Origin: Cyclobacteriaceae bacterium
Lineage (GTDB): Bacteria; Bacteroidota; Bacteroidia; Cytophagales; Cyclobacteriaceae
Length of the DNA: 5,970 nt
Direction: 5' to 3'
Assembly (NCBI GenBank): GCA_025455445.1
Contig: JALOMN010000113.1
Span: forward strand, 1 to 5,970
The position numbers and the translations under genes are program-made. Positions 1-5,733 of this stretch are shown here, piece after piece. The number at the start of each line of letters is the position of its first letter. The first letter of the stretch is position 1. The notes under the pieces are model-generated. The model was given only the letters and a program-made list of their open reading frames with translations, searched no databases and was not told the origin of the DNA.

Positions 1-343
1 ATGCTTTGGGAATACAGTCTACATCGGAACCTAATGCAATCACGGGTTTGCCATTGCCGTATGACCATGTGGCAATCCATGCCGTAGGTACACCGGCAAC
101 CCCACGCTGCAATTTAAATCCTTGTTTCTCCAATAGGTTGGTCAGATAGTTGAATGTTTCGTATTCCTGAAATCCTAATTCAGCAAAACTGAAAAGCATG
201 TCGTTGATCTGCTGGCCTAATGTGGCAAACTTTTCAACTTCCTGAGCGGCTTCTGCTTTTAATTTTTCAACTTGTTGCAATTCGGTTTGAGCAAAAGCTG
301 CAAACCCAAAAAATAAAAATAATGAAAGTAAAATTTTCTTCAT
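1..343 (-). CDS. Exported M20-family amidohydrolase/metallopeptidase, N-terminal part (runs off left edge)
   Basis: This is the first 114 codons of a minus-strand gene that continues beyond the left edge. It starts at an ATG (341-343). Residues 1-18 form a signal peptide: K-K, then a Leu/Phe-rich core, ending A-A-F-A before Q19, so the product is probably periplasmic. The mature start is a helix-rich stretch, followed by a segment with F-A-E-L-G-F-Q-E-Y-E at about 53-62. That resembles the substrate/metal-domain entry W-x-x-P-E-x-x-x-x-E of M20D amidohydrolases. Near the cut end is G-S-D-V-D-C-I-P, matching the family block R-A-D-M-D-A-L-P. Proteins of this kind are annotated as amidohydrolases or AbgB-like (p-aminobenzoyl-glutamate hydrolysis); they remove acyl or amino-acid groups using two metal ions. 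The metal ligands and dimerisation domain lie outside the window, so the substrate cannot be judged. It is divergent from the small gene to its right. Family assignment is fairly sure; activity is inferred. Confidence 0.82.
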   Translation of the reverse strand, partial: MKKILLSLFLFFGFAAFAQTELQQVEKLKAEAAQEVEKFATLGQQINDMLFSFAELGFQEYETFNYLTNLLEKQGFKLQRGVAGVPTAWIATWSYGNGKPVIALGSDVDCIPKA

Positions 344-454
344 GGCATTCGGTTTGGATTCATGCTAATGTAAAGAAACTAACTGTGCAGTAAAATTTAT
401 TTACAGGAGCGGATATTTGTCACACTTATAGATTTCCCTTCTATCAATGTTGAG

Positions 455-462
455 TATCTTTG
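455..462 (+). promoter_or_regulatory. Candidate Bacteroidota -7 element (TATCTTTG) for the small gene
   Basis: TATCTTTG is an exact match to the TAnnTTTG -7 consensus of the primary sigma factor in Bacteroidota. No TTG -33 element is seen 17-23 bases upstream; the nearest T-rich block is TTTCCC at 433-438. If used, transcription would begin at about 467-470, after the ATG at 447 and 7-10 bases before the ATG at 477. A weaker 7/8 match, TAGATTTC at 429-436, could instead serve the upstream ATG. Confidence 0.42.
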
Positions 463-476
463 AAAAAAAACAGCGC

Positions 477-716
477 ATGTCGAAAGACAAAAACATAGTT
501 CATCAATATTTCAAAAAAGAAATTGAAGGAGGAAAAATTCTGGTCAAAGTAAATCCTATTCATTATACAGGTATTGAACTCATTGTGGATTCAGCCGGTA
601 AATCTGAACAAAGAGCACTTGAATTTGATGAACAGATATTTGACGATTTAGCTCACGATGGTTTTGTAGAAGTAAATCCATTGGAATTCAACATATATTT
701 TTCTGGATTAATCTAA
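477..716 (+). CDS. Small conserved-looking hypothetical protein, about 79 aa
   Basis: I do not recognise this protein. From the ATG at 477 it has 79 codons. It contains no signal peptide, no hydrophobic segment long enough to cross a membrane and no cysteine, so it is probably a soluble cytoplasmic protein. Alternating hydrophobic/polar stretches (K-I-L-V-K-V, G-I-E-L-I-V-D, the C-terminal N-I-Y-F-S-G-L-I) suggest a small beta-rich fold, and the second half is acidic (F-D-E-Q-I-F-D-D-L). An in-frame ATG at 447 would add ten residues (M-L-S-I-F-E-K-K-Q-R). I prefer 477 because an exact TAnnTTTG promoter element lies between the two ATGs and the extension is low in complexity. Codon use looks like that of the neighbours, and the stop is only 40 bases before the SRP RNA. 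It is probably a real gene; function is unknown. Confidence 0.65.
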   Translation: MSKDKNIVHQYFKKEIEGGKILVKVNPIHYTGIELIVDSAGKSEQRALEFDEQIFDDLAHDGFVEVNPLEFNIYFSGLI

Positions 717-719
717 ATA

Positions 720-752
720 TTGCAGTGGGTGAATGAGTTTTTATTAAATTTG
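720..752 (+). promoter_or_regulatory. Promoter of the SRP RNA gene (TTG-N22-TAAATTTG)
   Basis: TTG at 720-722 is followed, after 22 bases, by TAAATTTG at 745-752. This fits the Bacteroidota primary-sigma promoter pattern TTG-N17-23-TAnnTTTG. The expected start of transcription at about 757 coincides with the first base of the RNA's closing stem (GGCAAA). It is the best-formed promoter in the window and begins four bases after the stop codon of the small gene. Confidence 0.75.
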
Positions 753-756
753 CAAC

Positions 757-847
757 GGCAAATCAGCACGACCAGCTCCTGCTGAACTCCCCCAGGATCG
801 GAAGGTAGCAAGGGTAGGCGGTTGTAGCGGTGCGATGTTGGTTTGCC
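757..847 (+). ncRNA. ffs: Signal recognition particle RNA, small bacterial type (4.5S)
   Basis: This RNA pairs with the Ffh protein to form the particle that brings membrane and secreted proteins to FtsY and SecYEG. The Ffh-binding domain IV tip is clear: CAGG at 793-796 and AGCA at 807-810 are the two sides of the symmetric internal loop, joined by a three-pair stem (797-799 with 804-806) capped by the GGAA tetraloop at 800-803. The stretch around 774-792 with C-T-G-C-T-G-A-A-C and a C-run is typical of bacterial SRP RNAs. The ends close on each other: GGCAAA at 757-762 pairs with TTTGCC at 842-847, and the helix continues inward (763-770 with 833-841, one bulge). About 91 nt is within the range of the Alu-less bacterial form. 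Exact ends are inferred from pairing and the promoter position. Confidence 0.93.
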
Positions 848-857
848 ATTTTTATTT
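842..857 (+). terminator. Probable terminator of the SRP RNA
   Basis: The 3' half of the SRP RNA closing stem (TTTGCC at 842-847) is followed at once by a T-rich run, ATTTTTATTT at 848-857. The RNA's own long hairpin plus this tract would act as an intrinsic terminator. The stem base is A/T-rich and the tract is interrupted by one A, so the call is moderate. Confidence 0.4.
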
Positions 858-901
858 CCCTCCCCCCTGATAATTTACCCTTCATTTATCGTTTTTTGGT
901 T

Positions 902-909
902 TATTTTTG
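902..909 (+). promoter_or_regulatory. -7 element (TATTTTTG) for the transaldolase gene
   Basis: TATTTTTG matches TAnnTTTG exactly, and its distance to the ATG at 939 gives a leader of about 25 bases. The -33 position has only a degenerate TTC (881-883, 18 bases upstream) rather than TTG. The element could also drive ftsE by read-through. Confidence 0.55.
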
Positions 910-938
910 CGCACGCATAACCAAACCACTTACGCTGT

Positions 939-1595
939 ATGAAATTCTTTATTGACACCGCAAACCTTAACGAAATAAAAGAAGCATATGACCTCGGAGT
1001 ATTGGATGGGGTTACCACCAATCCGTCACTCATGGCCAAAGAAGGTATTGCAGGCGCTGAAAAAGTGCTGGCCCATTACAAAGCCATCTGTGATATTGTA
1101 GATAATAATGTGAGTGCAGAAGTTATCGCTACTGACTTTGACGGAATCATAAAAGAAGGCAGAGCCCTGGCCAAAATAGATGATAAAATTGTGGTGAAGG
1201 TGCCTATGATTAAGGACGGTGTGAAAGCCATTAAAAAATTTACCAGTGAAGGTATACGCACCAATTGCACATTGGTGTTTTCATCTGGCCAGGCAATACT
1301 CGCAGCTAAGGCGGGTGCAAGTTATGTTTCTCCTTTTATCGGGCGATTGGATGATATCTCGCAAGATGGATTGGATTTGATTGCACAGATGCGGTTGATT
1401 TATAATAACTATGGTTTCGGTACCGAAATACTGGCGGCAAGTGTGCGTCATACCATGCACCTAATAAAGTGCGCAGAAATCGGTGCGGATGTTGCAACAT
1501 GTCCGCTTAATGTTATCATGGCATTGCTTAAGCATCCATTAACAGATAGCGGTCTGGAGAAATTTTTAGCAGATCACAAAAAGGCAAACGGATAA
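939..1595 (+). CDS. tal: Transaldolase, short TalC/FSA-like class
   Basis: The product moves a dihydroxyacetone unit between sugar phosphates (sedoheptulose-7-P + glyceraldehyde-3-P to erythrose-4-P + fructose-6-P) in the non-oxidative pentose phosphate pathway, in the cytoplasm. The 218 residues match the short decameric class (about 214-220 aa). Visible active-site features are D6 in F-I-D-T-A-N, T26 and N28 in V-T-T-N-P-S, the Schiff-base lysine K87 in V-V-K-V-P-M, T111, S168 in A-A-S-V-R, and S-P-F-I-G-R at 131-136. Two positions that separate true transaldolases from fructose-6-phosphate aldolase (FSA) both favour transaldolase: Glu at 61 (Gln59 in E. coli FSA) and Phe at 133 (Tyr131 in FSA). 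It resembles Bacillus TalC/YwjH closely from end to end. The ATG at 939 starts directly with the first beta strand. ftsE follows by about 40 bases on the same strand. The family is certain; the transaldolase preference comes from those two residues. Confidence 0.95.
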   Translation: MKFFIDTANLNEIKEAYDLGVLDGVTTNPSLMAKEGIAGAEKVLAHYKAICDIVDNNVSAEVIATDFDGIIKEGRALAKIDDKIVVKVPMIKDGVKAIKKFTSEGIRTNCTLVFSSGQAILAAKAGASYVSPFIGRLDDISQDGLDLIAQMRLIYNNYGFGTEILAASVRHTMHLIKCAEIGADVATCPLNVIMALLKHPLTDSGLEKFLADHKKANG

Positions 1596-1600
1596 GTTTG
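1593..1600 (+). promoter_or_regulatory. Possible -7 element (TAAGTTTG) for ftsE
   Basis: TAAGTTTG is an exact TAnnTTTG match that includes the TAA stop of the transaldolase gene. Transcription would begin near 1606, about 30 bases before the preferred ftsE ATG at 1636. No TTG is found at the -33 distance, so ftsE may equally be read from the transaldolase promoter. Confidence 0.33.
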
Positions 1601-1635
1601 TTTTATAACCAACTATAAAAATTTTGAATTCGGAT

Positions 1636-2349
1636 ATGTTTTCAAGTGAGCCGGTAGTACGTGTAAAAGATGCCACCATCTTTCAGGATTATAACACCGT
1701 GCTTGATAACATCAGTTTCGAGATTGAGAAAGGTGAATTTGCATTTTTAATTGGACGCACCGGGTCAGGAAAATCTTCATTACTTAAAACACTCTATGCA
1801 GATTTACCTTTGCGTATGGGTGAAATCAATGTAGCCGGATTCAACATTCATTCTATCAAAACCAGCCAGGTGCCACTTTTGAGAAGAAAAATAGGTATCA
1901 TCTTTCAGGACTTTCAGCTTTTTTCAGATCGCAGCGTAGGTGATAATCTATTTTTCGTAATGAAAGCTACTGGCTGGAAAGAGTCATACAAAATGAAAAA
2001 CAGACTGGCCGAAGTACTTATGCAGGTGGGGTTAGGCTCTGTAGAAAAGAAAATGCCTCACCAGCTCTCTGGCGGAGAGCAGCAACGTGTAGTAATTGCG
2101 CGTGCATTGCTGAATGAGCCTGTGATTCTAATCGCTGACGAGCCTACCGGAAATCTTGATCCTGAAGTAGCGAGTGAGATTTTAAAACTATTTCAACAAA
2201 TCAATAAAAGTGGCACCGCGGTGCTTATGGCTACCCATAGTTATGGGCTGATAAAAAAATTTCCAGCACGCGTGCTTAAATGCCATGCCGGAAAAATCTT
2301 TGATTCCTTTAAGGATACAATTGACCTCGATAATCCCGAAGAATTTTAA
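1636..2349 (+). CDS. ftsE: FtsE-like ABC transporter ATP-binding protein
   Basis: This is the cytoplasmic ATPase that, with the membrane protein FtsX, forms the divisome complex activating peptidoglycan hydrolases. From the ATG at 1636 the protein has 237 residues. In that numbering: Walker A G-R-T-G-S-G-K-S at 40-47, Q-loop F-Q-D-F-Q at 90-94, signature L-S-G-G-E-Q-Q-R at 144-151, Walker B V-I-L-I-A-D-E-P at 163-170 with D-loop N-L-D, and the switch His in A-T-H-S at 201. All catalytic positions are intact. The segment after the Q-loop (D-R-S-V-x-D-N-L-x-F-V-x-K-A-T-G-W-K) is typical of Bacteroidota FtsE, while LolD-type ATPases are the closest alternative. A TTG at 1624 would add four residues; I chose ATG because it is the stronger codon and the extension shows no conserved feature. 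No ftsX is adjacent. The stop lies two bases from that of the convergent anti-sigma gene. Confidence 0.88.
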   Translation: MFSSEPVVRVKDATIFQDYNTVLDNISFEIEKGEFAFLIGRTGSGKSSLLKTLYADLPLRMGEINVAGFNIHSIKTSQVPLLRRKIGIIFQDFQLFSDRSVGDNLFFVMKATGWKESYKMKNRLAEVLMQVGLGSVEKKMPHQLSGGEQQRVVIARALLNEPVILIADEPTGNLDPEVASEILKLFQQINKSGTAVLMATHSYGLIKKFPARVLKCHAGKIFDSFKDTIDLDNPEEF

Positions 2350-2351
2350 CA

Positions 2352-2897
2352 TCAGATTGATACGTCTTTTCTGGTATCGGTGCGTTCTGTTCTGGATTGT
2401 TCTATTTCATGTATCTGCTGATTAAGCAGATCGATACGAACCAACATATTAAGAATTAAGGCGTCCTTAACCTTTTCAGTAGGATTCGTTTTCATTTGCT
2501 CGCGCAGCACCTGATACATCGCATCGAGCTTACTCAAATCCTGAGAGAGATTATCTTCAATATTATCGTCTTTAATCTCATTAATCAATTCAACCTTCTG
2601 GGCAATCTGATCAACATAAAACTTTTCTAAATCTGAAAATTCACCCTGAAGTTGTGCAGTAGCGTTATTATTTGCACGAATGTCTTTTACAGTTGAATTT
2701 TCTGCTGTAAAAAATAAATATCCTGATAACCCCATAAACAAAGTTGCTGCTGCGCGCCAGATAGTAACTGACTGCCACCACGAATTATCTTTTCTTGGCA
2801 ATTGAGCTTCTACCCTACGCCAAACCTTTTCAGATGGTTCGCGGTTGTCAAATGCTTCGCGATTTTGATTTACAAAATCTTTAAGTGAGTCTTTCAT
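2352..2897 (-). CDS. Single-pass membrane anti-sigma factor, partner of the ECF sigma
   Basis: The 181-residue product is predicted to hold the neighbouring ECF sigma inactive at the inner membrane until an envelope signal arrives. The layout fits. There is a short cytoplasmic N-domain (1-45) with the W-R-R-V-E-A-Q-L motif at 26-33. One transmembrane helix follows at about 48-65 (R-A-A-A-T-L-F-M-G-L-S-G-Y-L-F-F). Then comes a periplasmic, helix-rich, probably coiled-coil domain with E-F-S-D-L-E-K-F-Y near 86-94. Near the end is a block L-D-A-M-Y-x-x-L-x-x-x-x-x-x-N-P (124-139) followed by D-A-L-I-L-N-M-L-V-R-I-D-L-L (145-158), a pattern seen in many Bacteroidota proteins encoded next to ECF sigmas. 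There is no H-x3-C-x2-C zinc motif (no cysteine at all) and no FecR-like domain. Its ATG overlaps the sigma stop as ATGA, so translation is coupled, and it has a full Shine-Dalgarno. Role is inferred from context and topology. Confidence 0.82.
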   Translation of the reverse strand: MKDSLKDFVNQNREAFDNREPSEKVWRRVEAQLPRKDNSWWQSVTIWRAAATLFMGLSGYLFFTAENSTVKDIRANNNATAQLQGEFSDLEKFYVDQIAQKVELINEIKDDNIEDNLSQDLSKLDAMYQVLREQMKTNPTEKVKDALILNMLVRIDLLNQQIHEIEQSRTERTDTRKDVSI

Positions 2898-3445
2898 GAT
2901 TGACCTCCTTCCAGTATTTCTTTTAATTTCTTTTTAGCCCTGTTAAACTGCGATTTTGAAGTAGATTCAGTTATACCCATGATTTCAGCTATTTCACTAT
3001 GATCATAACCTTCCAAAAGATATAAAGAAAGCACCATTCTGTAACCATCTGGCAAGGCTTCAATGGCAGTTCTGACTTTTTCCACAGTAAATGGAAATCC
3101 TTCCAGGATATCAGGCTGCTCTTCTTCTTTTACATCCCACCGGTCATCTTCCGGAATGCGCTCCCATTTTTTCTTTTGTATCTGATTTATCGCCTTATTC
3201 ACCACAATCCTTTTCAGCCAGGCGCCAAAGGTAGAATCGCCACGATAGCTCGCCAGGTGATTAAATGCACTTATGAATGCTTCCTGCAACACATCTTCGG
3301 CATCGTCTTCATCATTCACCATGCGATATGCCACGTTGAACATGCTTCGATTATACAATTTATATAACCGATAATACGCATCTCCGTCACCCGACCTGCA
3401 ACGGTCTACCAAGTCCTGATGAATATTTATTACCTGTTCTTCCAA
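2894..3445 (-). CDS. ECF-subfamily RNA polymerase sigma factor (sigma-70 family)
   Basis: This 183-residue alternative sigma factor directs RNA polymerase to a special promoter set when released from its anti-sigma. Region 2 spans about 24-91, with the core-binding/-10 motif N-D-E-D-D-A-E-D-V-L-Q-E-A-F at 44-57 and Y-R-G-D-S-T-F-G-A-W-L at 67-77. A charged linker covers 92-118. Region 4 spans about 122-178, with E-A-L-P-D-G-Y-R at 129-136 and the helix-turn-helix H-S-E-I-A-E-I-M-G-I-T-E-S-T-S-K-S-Q at 149-166. Length is typical and sigma regions 1 and 3 are absent, as in ECF proteins. The start is TTG at 3445: an in-frame TAA sits seven bases upstream and no ATG or GTG occurs before the region 2 core, so TTG is the only start that keeps the domain whole. 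The stop overlaps the anti-sigma ATG. The gene follows the TPR gene by 49 bases. Confidence 0.93.
   Translation of the reverse strand: MEEQVINIHQDLVDRCRSGDGDAYYRLYKLYNRSMFNVAYRMVNDEDDAEDVLQEAFISAFNHLASYRGDSTFGAWLKRIVVNKAINQIQKKKWERIPEDDRWDVKEEEQPDILEGFPFTVEKVRTAIEALPDGYRMVLSLYLLEGYDHSEIAEIMGITESTSKSQFNRAKKKLKEILEGGQS
2903..2910 (-). promoter_or_regulatory. Full Shine-Dalgarno (AAGGAGGT) before the anti-sigma start
   Basis: On the minus strand AAGGAGGT is followed by five bases and then the ATG at 2897. It is complementary over eight bases to the canonical 16S rRNA 3' tail, and the spacing is ideal. It lies inside the last codons of the sigma gene (Glu-Gly-Gly-Gln-Ser-stop). No other gene start in this window has such a site. 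Confidence 0.6.
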
Positions 3446-3451
3446 CCAGTT

Positions 3452-3490
3452 TTACATGGCAATGACTAGATCGGGCGCAAAAGGTTGCAT
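3452..3490 (-). other. Possible 12-codon leader ORF upstream of the sigma gene
   Basis: In the 49-base gap before the sigma start, an ATG at 3490 opens a 12-residue reading frame (M-Q-P-F-A-P-D-L-V-I-A-M) that stops at TAA, six bases before the TTG start. It is in the same frame as the sigma gene. The last sense codon before the stop is itself ATG. There is no ribosome binding site in front of it, so it may be chance. If translated, it could deliver ribosomes to the weak TTG or limit access to it. Confidence 0.22.
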
Positions 3491-3494
3491 GATG

Positions 3495-4265
3495 CTACTT
3501 AACTTTTGCCATATTTTGTTTAGCGGGCACAAAATCGGGAGCAATAGCAAGTGCTTCTTCAAATATTTTTTTAGCTGCTGCCTTGTCGCCAAAGTGGTCC
3601 AATGATACTAACCCCTTAAGGTTTAATACGGCAACCCGCATAGCATACTCCTTAGGTTTATTCTCCACATCATTAAAAACAACCTTGGTGCTGTCCACAT
3701 CCTTATTACTTAACAGAATATCGATGGAAGCAAGGCTTTCGGCATAACGCTTGACATCATACTGCAGAAATGCAACTTTATATAAAACAGCAATATTGTT
3801 GGTGAGCAGATAAAGGCTTTCATAATTCTGAAGAGCCTTATCGGAAAGCCCCATAGATTCATACCCTACGGCCGACATTTCAAGCGCAGTAATATCTTTT
3901 GGATTGCGCGCCAACAGTTGCTGCGAAACCAATACGCATGATGCATACTGCTGATTTTCATAATAGAAATAAGCAAGGTTAAAGATCAGAGAGTCGTTTT
4001 GCGGGTTTTCAATTATAAGATCGTACAACGCATCTTTGGCCACTACCATATCATTCCATTGCAATGCGGTAGCATACTTCTTATAAAAATGAACCGTAAG
4101 TTCACTGACTTTTGGTTGATTAGCCTGCGCAGGAGGTGTAGTTGGTTTCGTTTCTGTTTTTGCAGGTGCCGGAGTAGTGCTTTTTGCGGGTTGCTTCTGA
4201 GCCTGAGCAAATGCTCCTAGTGTACACATTGAAAAAAATAAAATAAGTATTACGCGCGAATTCAT
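3495..4265 (-). CDS. Exported TPR-repeat protein
   Basis: The 256-residue product has a signal peptide at 1-20 (hydrophobic V-I-L-I-L-F-F core, cleavage after G-A-F-A before Q21). The single Cys14 lies inside the core and is not a lipobox, so the protein is probably soluble in the periplasm. Residues 22-52 form a Pro/Thr/Lys/Ala-rich flexible linker. From about 53 onward the protein is a run of helix pairs of tetratricopeptide type. The clearest unit is A-V-G-Y-E-S-M-G-L-S-D-K-A-L-Q-N-Y-E-S-L-Y (about 132-152); others lie near 94-120 and at the C-terminus (A-A-K-K-I-F-E-E-A-L-A-I-A-P-D-F). TPR domains bind proteins or peptides; the partner cannot be read from sequence. It starts 21 bases after the cca stop and ends 49 bases before the sigma gene, so all may share a transcript. 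ATG start; no Shine-Dalgarno. Confidence 0.87.
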   Translation of the reverse strand: MNSRVILILFFSMCTLGAFAQAQKQPAKSTTPAPAKTETKPTTPPAQANQPKVSELTVHFYKKYATALQWNDMVVAKDALYDLIIENPQNDSLIFNLAYFYYENQQYASCVLVSQQLLARNPKDITALEMSAVGYESMGLSDKALQNYESLYLLTNNIAVLYKVAFLQYDVKRYAESLASIDILLSNKDVDSTKVVFNDVENKPKEYAMRVAVLNLKGLVSLDHFGDKAAAKKIFEEALAIAPDFVPAKQNMAKVK

Positions 4266-4286
4266 AGTAGTGAAATTGTATTTAAT

Positions 4287-5705
4287 TTAAGTATTTAGTT
4301 CATGTATGGTTAATCCTTTTTCACGGGCAATTTTAAGCAAGAGTTCATAAGCTTCCTGCCGGTCGTTGCGAATATGCCCTTCTAATATTGCCTCTTTAAT
4401 TTCTTCTTTTATATCCCCAATTATTTTTCCGGGTGGAATATTAAAAAGTTTAATAATCTCATCGCCTGTAACCGGTGGTTGAAAGTTTCTAACCTTATCT
4501 TTCTCTTCTAATTCTACCATCTTTTTTTCAACCAGTTCGAAATTTCGCAAATATCTGGCCACCTTTTCATTATTCTTTGAAGTGATATCTGCCTTGCACA
4601 AAATCATAAGGGCCTCGATATCATCACCTGCTTCAAATAATAATCGCCTGATGGCAGAATCTGACACCTCTCTCACTAATGGAATGGGGCGAAGATGCAG
4701 CCTCACCAGCTTCTTTACAAACTCCATCTTTTCATTCATGGGTAACTTCAATCTTCTGAAAATACCAGGCACCATTCGTGCTCCCTTTTCTTCATGTCCA
4801 TGAAAAGTCCAGCCAACTACTTTATCAAATCGTTTGGTTGCTGGTTTAGCAATGTCGTGCAAGATGGCTGCCCATCTCAGCCACAAGTCGTCCGACACTT
4901 TGGACACATTATCCAACACCTGCAGTGTATGAAAGAAATTATCTTTATGCGCTTTATTGTCTTGATATTCTACACCATGCAACGCCACCATCTCTGGAAA
5001 AAATTCCTGCAACAAGCCACTCTGAAAAAGTAACTTAAACCCATACGATGGCACAGGTGATAAAATGATTTTGTTCAGTTCATCAACAATGCGTTCTTTA
5101 GATACAATAGAAAGCCGATGCGTGTTTTTAGAGATCGCCTCGTATGTATCTGCATCAATATCAAAATTCAATTGAGCCGCAAAGCGAATAGCCCGAAGCA
5201 TGCGAAGAGGATCATCGCTAAACGTAATCACCGGATCGAGCGGAGTTTTTATTAGTTTTTCTTTCAGGTGATCAACTCCTCCAAACGGATCAATCAGCGC
5301 ACCAAAGGAATTTTTATGAAGACTGATGGCGAGTGCATTAATTGAAAAATCCCTGCGTTGCTGATCTTCTTCCAGCGTGCCGTCCTCCACAATTGGATTT
5401 CGTGATTCGCTGCGATATGATTCCTTTCTTGCCCCTACAAATTCCAGTTCATATTCATGATGTTTGATCATGGCGGTGCCGAAATTTTTAAAAACAACGA
5501 CAGGAACACCTAACTCCTCACCCACTGAATTTGCCAGTTTTATTCCACTACCGATGCATACAAAATCAATGTCTTTACAGGGGCGTTTAAGAAGTAAATC
5601 GCGCACAAAGCCACCCACAATGTATGTTTGAACGCCCAGTTTTTCAGAAACCCGGGCCACTAATTCAAATATTGGATTACTCGCTAGTTCGTTCGATAAA
5701 TTCAT
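4287..5705 (-). CDS. cca: tRNA CCA-adding nucleotidyltransferase / poly(A) polymerase family protein with HD domain
   Basis: This class II nucleotidyltransferase adds or repairs the 3' CCA end of tRNAs from CTP and ATP, in the cytoplasm. The 472 residues hold all expected parts. The head domain has G-G-F-V-R-D at 31-36 (nucleotide binding) and the metal-binding D-I-D at 45-47. R-R-D-F-S-I-N-A-L follows at 117-125, and the neck motif D-D-P-L-R-M-L-R-A-I-R-F-A-A-Q at 164-178. An HD phosphohydrolase domain spans about 250-370, with H259, the H283-D284 pair in I-L-H-D-I-A-K-P, and H302/H304. The fusion with an HD domain and the total length are normal for Bacteroidota. HD domains in this family can remove 2',3'-cyclic phosphates from tRNA ends. 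Sequence alone does not fully separate CCA addition from poly(A) addition, but no second copy is visible and CCA addition is the usual role. ATG start at 5705; likely first gene of a run with the TPR gene. Confidence 0.93.
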   Translation of the reverse strand: MNLSNELASNPIFELVARVSEKLGVQTYIVGGFVRDLLLKRPCKDIDFVCIGSGIKLANSVGEELGVPVVVFKNFGTAMIKHHEYELEFVGARKESYRSESRNPIVEDGTLEEDQQRRDFSINALAISLHKNSFGALIDPFGGVDHLKEKLIKTPLDPVITFSDDPLRMLRAIRFAAQLNFDIDADTYEAISKNTHRLSIVSKERIVDELNKIILSPVPSYGFKLLFQSGLLQEFFPEMVALHGVEYQDNKAHKDNFFHTLQVLDNVSKVSDDLWLRWAAILHDIAKPATKRFDKVVGWTFHGHEEKGARMVPGIFRRLKLPMNEKMEFVKKLVRLHLRPIPLVREVSDSAIRRLLFEAGDDIEALMILCKADITSKNNEKVARYLRNFELVEKKMVELEEKDKVRNFQPPVTGDEIIKLFNIPPGKIIGDIKEEIKEAILEGHIRNDRQEAYELLLKIAREKGLTIHELNT

Positions 5706-5733
5706 CCCCTGACCAATTGCATAAAATGACAGT

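Noticed and set aside
392..399. Minus-strand TAAATTTT as a -7 element for the M20 gene
   Set aside because: It matches only seven of eight positions, has no TTG at the -33 distance, and lies in A/T-rich DNA where such matches are expected by chance.
447..476. Upstream ATG as the start of the small gene
   Set aside because: An exact TAnnTTTG element lies inside the extra segment, and the added residues are low in complexity; the ATG at 477 is preferred, although the weaker TAGATTTC at 429-436 keeps the longer form possible.
526..532. AAGGAGG on the plus strand as a ribosome binding site
   Set aside because: It is inside the small gene and encodes Glu-Gly-Gly; no ATG, GTG or TTG follows at a usable distance.
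858..867. C-rich run as a possible quadruplex or regulatory site
   Set aside because: It is a short CCC-T-CCCCCC run without the four G/C tracts needed, and lies between the SRP RNA terminator and the tal promoter.
1076..1270. Minus-strand open frame inside the transaldolase gene
   Set aside because: It is a shadow of a strongly conserved gene, with no promoter element or recognisable product.
1624..1635. TTG start for ftsE
   Set aside because: It adds only four residues; the in-frame ATG at 1636 is the stronger codon and still leaves the whole ATPase domain.
3176..3367. Plus-strand open frame inside the sigma gene
   Set aside because: It is antisense to conserved sigma region 2 coding sequence, and its translation is rich in Ile, His and Cys with no recognisable domain.
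3999..4220. Plus-strand open frame opposite the TPR gene, rich in Cys/Arg/Phe
   Set aside because: The composition is what results from reading the Pro/Thr/Lys linker backwards; it is not a credible protein.
4582..5033. Two overlapping plus-strand frames opposite cca
   Set aside because: Both are antisense to conserved HD-domain coding sequence and lack start signals.
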